A DNA stretch of 64,000 nucleotides. It comes from Trichinella spiralis. Lineage: Eukaryota; Nematoda; Enoplea; Trichinellida; Trichinellidae. How positions within the stretch are numbered: the stretch's first letter is position 1; each line of letters opens with the position of its first letter. Location: NCBI GenBank assembly GCA_000181795.3, contig CM012954.1, positions 15,858,853 to 15,922,852 of the forward strand, written 5' to 3'. Under the pieces are notes generated by a model, which worked only from the letters and a program-made list of their open reading frames with translations, was not told the origin of the DNA and did no database searches. This document shows, in pieces, positions 60,232 to 64,000 of this stretch. A program made the translations under genes and the position numbers.

Positions 60232-63087
60232 CCCGCCGTCTATATGAACGTCGGCGGCGTACGACGCCGCGTGCTGGTGGACACGGGGTGCTCAGTGTGT
60301 GTGGCCCATGCCTCGTGTTGCCGAAGCTGGCGAAAAGAGGACGTCGCCATCACCACGATGTGTGGTCGGGCAATGGGGTGCGAGGGCACCGGCGTCGTGC
60401 AGCTAAAGCCCCGTGGGAGAGGTCCAATTGAGGTTGAAGTGATAGTGGTCCGATCGAAGCCGCTCGGCTACGACCTCATACTCGGCATGAACGGCATAGC
60501 GGCGCTCGGCGGCGTGACGGTCACCGGCAGACGATGCGTGCAGTTTGGACTGGACGACCCGGGAGTCTGCGCAGCCGCCGAAGCCGGGATCAGTATCCGT
60601 GAAAAAGATTTCACAGCGACATACTGTCCCTCCACGCGCTCATGGACCGCCGCGTGGAAATGGTCAGACGCCGGGGAGCCCGGCGTCCTGCGAAATACAG
60701 TGGAAGAGTACCCGCCGGCGAACGTTGCACGTGGCGCGTATGAAGACGAGCTCAGGAAGTGGATCAAAGACGGGTGGCTCGTGCCGTACGACGAGAGCAA
60801 ACACGGCCCTCCCAAAGGGTTGCTGCCACTGATGGCAGTGATCCAGCGAAACAAGAAGAAGGTCAGGCCCGTGATGGACTTCCGGGAGCTGAACGCCCAC
60901 ATTGAGAGCCACACTGCCGACGCGGACGTGTGCAGCCAAAAGCTACGCGAGTGGCGCAGACAGGGGGTCAACGTGGCCCTGATCGACCTGAAAAAGGCCT
61001 ACCTGCAGATCCGCATCGACAAATCCCTGTGGCCATATCAGACGGTGGTCTTCAAAGGCAAGCGTTACTGCCTGACCCGACTGGGATTCGGCCTGAATGT
61101 CGCACCATTGGTGATGAAAGCCGTGCTGAACTGCGTGCTCTCCCGGGATCCGGATGTCAGGAAAGGAACCTCGGCGTACATCGACGACATCCTGGTGAAC
61201 GAAAGCGTCGTCGCTGTGGACCGCGTGAAGCGACACCTGGCGCACTATGGACTGACGTGCAAAACCCACGAGCGTGCCGCTGACGGAGCCCGCCTCCTTG
61301 GACTGAAGGTCTGGGGGGAGCGAGGGAAGCTGATGTGGAGGCGAGACAACGACGTGGGCGAGGTGCCAGACGTGTTGACCCGTCGCTCTGTGTTTTCGTA
61401 CTGCGGAAAGCTGGTTAGCCACTTCCCGGTTTGCGGATGGCTGAGGATAGCGGCGGCGTACATCAAAAGAAAGGCCAACGACGCCACAACGAGCTGGGAT
61501 GAGGTGATCGACGGAGACGAGCTGAGAGAGCTGATCCAGGAGACCGCGTTGGCGGTGAAGAAGCGTGACCCTGCGCGCGGGAGATGGGATGTTTCGGCGG
61601 AGGAAGCCAAAATTTGGGTAGACGCCAGCTCGCTGGCGATCGGCGTAGCGCTGGAAGTCGGCGGCTCGATCGTGGAAGACGCGGCGTGGCTGCGCCCGGA
61701 TGACGCCCAACACATAAACATGGCTGAGCTGGATGCCGTCATCAAAGGCCTCAATCTGGCCCTTAGCTGGCAGATGAGGAGGATTCGACTGATGACAGAC
61801 TCCGCGACGGTGCATCGATGGGTGTCAGACGGCCTCTCCGGAAAAGCCAGGCTGAAGACGAAAGCGTCAGGTGAGATGTTGATCCGAAGAAGGGTGGGCA
61901 TGATTCTATCGCTGGTGGAGGAGTTTGGATTAGAGCTGGAAGTCGACCTGGTGAAGTCCGCGTGCAACAAGGCAGACGAATTAACCCGCGTGCCGCGGCG
62001 TTGGCTGAAGCCACCCGCAGCTGGACCGGCGCTCGTCTGTGCAGCGACCGCGGATCAGGGCGTGGAGCGAATGATCGCGGATGTCCATCATGCCATGGGC
62101 CACCCGGGAATAAGACGAACGCTGTACTTCGCGAGGCGGACGGATCCGACAGTATCCAAGCGCCAGGTGCGACAGGTGATCAGCGGCTGCGAGCCATGCA
62201 AGTCGCTGGATCCGGCGCCTGGAAAGTGGAAACGAGGAAGTCTCGAGGTTGCGGAGGTATGGCAAAGGGTTGGAATGGACGTCACCCATGTCAGAGGCCG
62301 ACCGTACCTGACCCTCATCGACTGCGGACCGTCGCGGTTTGCTGTCTGGCGACGCTTGAGAGTTCAGTGCAGTGCGAACGTCACTGAGCAGCTGGAGGCG
62401 GTGTTCTACGAACGGGGGGCCCCGGAAGAGTTGCTGACGGACAACGACACCGCTTTCCGAGGAAGAATCTTTACGGAGTTCGTCGCCCGGTGGGGAGTTC
62501 GAGTGCGGTACCGATGTGCCTACGCGCCGTCCGGCAATGGCATAGCGGAGAGATGCCATCGAAGCGTGAAGGTCATCGCTGCGAGAAAGAATTGCTCGGT
62601 GGAAGAGGCGGTGTACTTGTATAACGTTACGCCACGAGACGGCCGCAACCCGTGGACAGCCCCGGCCAACGTCGTGCATGCATACGCCGTTAGGGTGCGG
62701 GGTGTGGACCGGGCAACAGAAGAACCTGAAGAAAAGAACGGACGGTTCGCTGTCGGCGACTCGGTATGGGTGAGGCCGCCCGGAGCCAGATGTGACACCC
62801 GACACCAGAAAGGCACCGTGACTGGCGTTGTCTCTGACCAGGCAGTGGAGGTCGACGGGATGCCGCGACACGTCAGAGACCTTCGGCGCAGAACGCCGTC
62901 CGTGAGCGCTGCAAGCGACTTCTCTGAGCAGACCGCCGGCGAAGAAGAAGAGATGATCATCCACCTTCGCCCGCGAGACGCCGCGGATGTGGATCAGTCT
63001 GCGGAACCAGCACCGGAGCCCGCCTCTGCCGGACCCAGGCGCTCGACGAGAATTCGCAAGCCCACCGCGCGCCTGTGTTGTGATTAG
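60166..63087 (+). CDS. pol: Pol polyprotein of the LTR element
   Basis: The pol frame has no ATG needed: it is open from 59965, but expression most likely enters by the -1 shift at about 60166. Order: aspartic protease (VDTGCSVCVAH), reverse transcriptase (FRELNAHI; catalytic AYIDDIL), RNase H (WVDASS, MAELDAV, MTDSAT acidic residues), integrase zinc-binding HHCC (HHAMGHPGIRR...CEPC) and DDE core (GMDVTHV, LTDNDTAFRG, GNGIAERCHR). A short basic C-terminus (STRIRKP) follows. All catalytic motifs and the frame are intact. It ends at TAG 63085-63087, just before the polypurine tract. Confidence 0.92.
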   Translation, partial: KRARDRGISASLLSPRPLTEALPAVYMNVGGVRRRVLVDTGCSVCVAHASCCRSWRKEDVAITTMCGRAMGCEGTGVVQLKPRGRGPIEVEVIVVRSKPLGYDLILGMNGIAALGGVTVTGRRCVQFGLDDPGVCAAAEAGISIREKDFTATYCPSTRSWTAAWKWSDAGEPGVLRNTVEEYPPANVARGAYEDELRKWIKDGWLVPYDESKHGPPKGLLPLMAVIQRNKKKVRPVMDFRELNAHIESHTADADVCSQKLREWRRQGVNVALIDLKKAYLQIRIDKSLWPYQTVVFKGKRYCLTRLGFGLNVAPLVMKAVLNCVLSRDPDVRKGTSAYIDDILVNESVVAVDRVKRHLAHYGLTCKTHERAADGARLLGLKVWGERGKLMWRRDNDVGEVPDVLTRRSVFSYCGKLVSHFPVCGWLRIAAAYIKRKANDATTSWDEVIDGDELRELIQETALAVKKRDPARGRWDVSAEEAKIWVDASSLAIGVALEVGGSIVEDAAWLRPDDAQHINMAELDAVIKGLNLALSWQMRRIRLMTDSATVHRWVSDGLSGKARLKTKASGEMLIRRRVGMILSLVEEFGLELEVDLVKSACNKADELTRVPRRWLKPPAAGPALVCAATADQGVERMIADVHHAMGHPGIRRTLYFARRTDPTVSKRQVRQVISGCEPCKSLDPAPGKWKRGSLEVAEVWQRVGMDVTHVRGRPYLTLIDCGPSRFAVWRRLRVQCSANVTEQLEAVFYERGAPEELLTDNDTAFRGRIFTEFVARWGVRVRYRCAYAPSGNGIAERCHRSVKVIAARKNCSVEEAVYLYNVTPRDGRNPWTAPANVVHAYAVRVRGVDRATEEPEEKNGRFAVGDSVWVRPPGARCDTRHQKGTVTGVVSDQAVEVDGMPRHVRDLRRRTPSVSAASDFSEQTAGEEEEMIIHLRPRDAADVDQSAEPAPEPASAGPRRSTRIRKPTARLCCD

Positions 63088-63104
63088 GATATCAGGGGGG
63101 AGTG

Positions 63105-63390
63105 TGTTGTGATGGCCGTTTTGGGGATGACGCAAGAATGCGTCATGGCGACGTCACCGGAGCGCTAGAACTTGAGTGTCAGCGATCCACCGTAGGAGGA
63201 AGTGTTGGTGTGCGCGTGACCCCGGATTGGTCGGGTGTGAATCGATCGGCTTTGTATTGCGTGTGCGCGTGTTGTATTCTGTCGATAGTGTTATTGTTTG
63301 CGAATATTAGTCTTGAACGGGTAAAACGTTTCCCGGAAACTTGGCACCAAACTTTGATTTTGTTCTCGCCGAGCATTAAAATTAATTACA
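63105..63390 (+). repeat. 3' LTR
   Basis: 286 bp, no difference found by eye from the 5' LTR. Preceded by the polypurine tract at about 63093-63102. Confidence 0.94.
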
Positions 63391-63846
63391 AATTGCAGCA
63401 ATTAATTTGAATAGTTTCACTTATATTTTATTTCTAAATGATTCACTGATTAAAAAAATAGAAAGTATAAAAAATAAATAATAATTCTACTTCGGAAGAG
63501 ATATTATACTTTTTAGGTTCATTTTCACCTGTTTTTTATTCACATTTATATAATACAGTACATATATTTATTTGAACTTGCATATTATTAATTGGATGCG
63601 TGCATTCTGTTGCGAACACCTGGAAATATTAACTGATTTTTTCAGCCGCTTTGAGTGAAGTAAGTTTTTATCAATATAAGTTGTTAAATCACGAAATGTA
63701 ATCCTTAAATTGCGCAGTTTCAAAGTTCAGTCATTGTGATAATAATGATTTTTTGTCAATAATAACTTTAAAGCATTGAAAATTTCCTTTAAATATTACA
63801 GTTTCATCATAAATGCTTATGTGATTGTGTTGATTTCTGTTTCAGA
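63391..63846. other. Upstream region of superoxide dismutase
   Basis: AT-rich, about 450 bp between the retrotransposon and the SOD start. A TTTTTTCAG followed by a short segment and GTAAGT-like donor (about 63636-63660), and an acceptor TTTCAG at 63845, suggest a noncoding first exon. Confidence 0.4.
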
Positions 63847-64000
63847 ATGCCGTTTAAAGCAATTTGTGTAATTCGTGGTGAAAATGTTACTGGTACTGTG
63901 ACCTTCAAACAGGTAATTTTTTCTCAGTTTATAATTTGATATATCTTGGTTTTCTGAATGCAGAACACGGAAGATGATAAAACATTCATCACTGGAGAAA
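63847..64000 (+). CDS. sod-1: Cu/Zn superoxide dismutase, 5' part (runs off window)
   Basis: Cytosolic-type Cu/Zn SOD start. Exon 1, 63847-63912, encodes MPFKAICVIRGENVTGTVTF plus KQ, matching the SOD1 N-terminal strand pattern KAVCVL-G---V-G-I-F. Exon 2 begins at 63964 with NTEDDKTFITGE, equivalent to the segment before the first Greek-key turn. No signal peptide, so the intracellular form is likely. Metal ligands lie outside the window. Confidence 0.88.

Larger units (their letters stand above)
59136..63390 (+). mobile_element. Complete LTR retrotransposon
   Basis: A 4.25-kb element with two 286-bp direct LTRs, a gag frame and a pol frame ordered protease, reverse transcriptase, RNase H, integrase (the Ty3/gypsy or BEL/Pao order). 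The base composition is much more GC-rich than the surrounding host DNA. LTRs begin TG and end CA. Flanking 5-mers are ATTTG and AATTG, so a perfect target duplication is not seen. A polypurine tract (AGGGGGGAG) ends two bases before the 3' LTR. Both frames are intact, so the copy looks young. Clade is not assigned: the RT segment GFGLNVAP is unlike the commonest gypsy forms. Confidence 0.95.

Noticed and set aside
59131-63395. Target-site duplication of the retrotransposon
   Set aside because: The flanking 5-mers ATTTG and AATTG differ at one position, so I do not annotate a duplication as seen.

Overview
The window is AT-rich nuclear DNA from a nematode. Three things support this: short introns (mostly 45-75 nt) with GT-AG borders, two adjacent transthyretin-like genes (a nematode-typical family), and nematode-style gene content (GluCl-type channel, LIN-7, TASK-type K2P channel). 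I cannot place the species. Exon models were built by hand from frame, splice-site phase and family alignment. All complete multi-exon models sum to whole codons.

Layout. 1-418 is the 5' part of cytosolic malate dehydrogenase (-). 1901-3413 holds two tandem transthyretin-like genes. 4446-7424 is a GluCl-like channel with an odd pore. 8263-10315 is MEMO1 (-), 11084-12136 YIPF4 (-), 12775-14579 TPRA1, 14857-15841 RAB7 (-), 16079-20457 a divergent hexokinase, 21077-21919 NAA10 (-), 23256-24866 a TASK-like K2P channel and 25888-27010 RBMX2. A gene-poor stretch follows to about 32.1 kb. 32489-37693 is an integrin-beta-like gene without the beta-I domain. 39366-40525 is a secreted protein (-).

42298-51448 is the most unusual region. 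Three tandem minus-strand genes each start with a signal peptide and are built from phase-1 exons that repeat one cysteine module, (C-x5-C-x5-C-x4-C)-x9-(C-x5-C-x5-C-x4-C-W). There are 20 full modules and one half-module in total. I do not recognise this as a named family. Divergent to the cluster, 51938-56187 encodes a type I membrane protein with a very lysine-rich cytoplasmic tail made partly of 17-residue repeats. One of its introns holds two identical tRNA-Thr(UGU) genes and a deleted tRNA copy on the other strand.

56516-57577 is LIN-7. 59136-63390 is a young LTR retrotransposon: 286-bp LTRs identical by eye, GC-rich, with gag and pol in different frames joined by a slippery heptamer G_GGA_AAC followed by a predicted H-type pseudoknot. 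The window ends in the first exons of Cu/Zn superoxide dismutase (63847 onward).

Most conserved genes are housekeeping genes with no evident shared pathway. Several neighbours are divergent pairs sharing a short upstream region (RAB7/hexokinase, YIPF4/TPRA1, module gene A/type I membrane protein).
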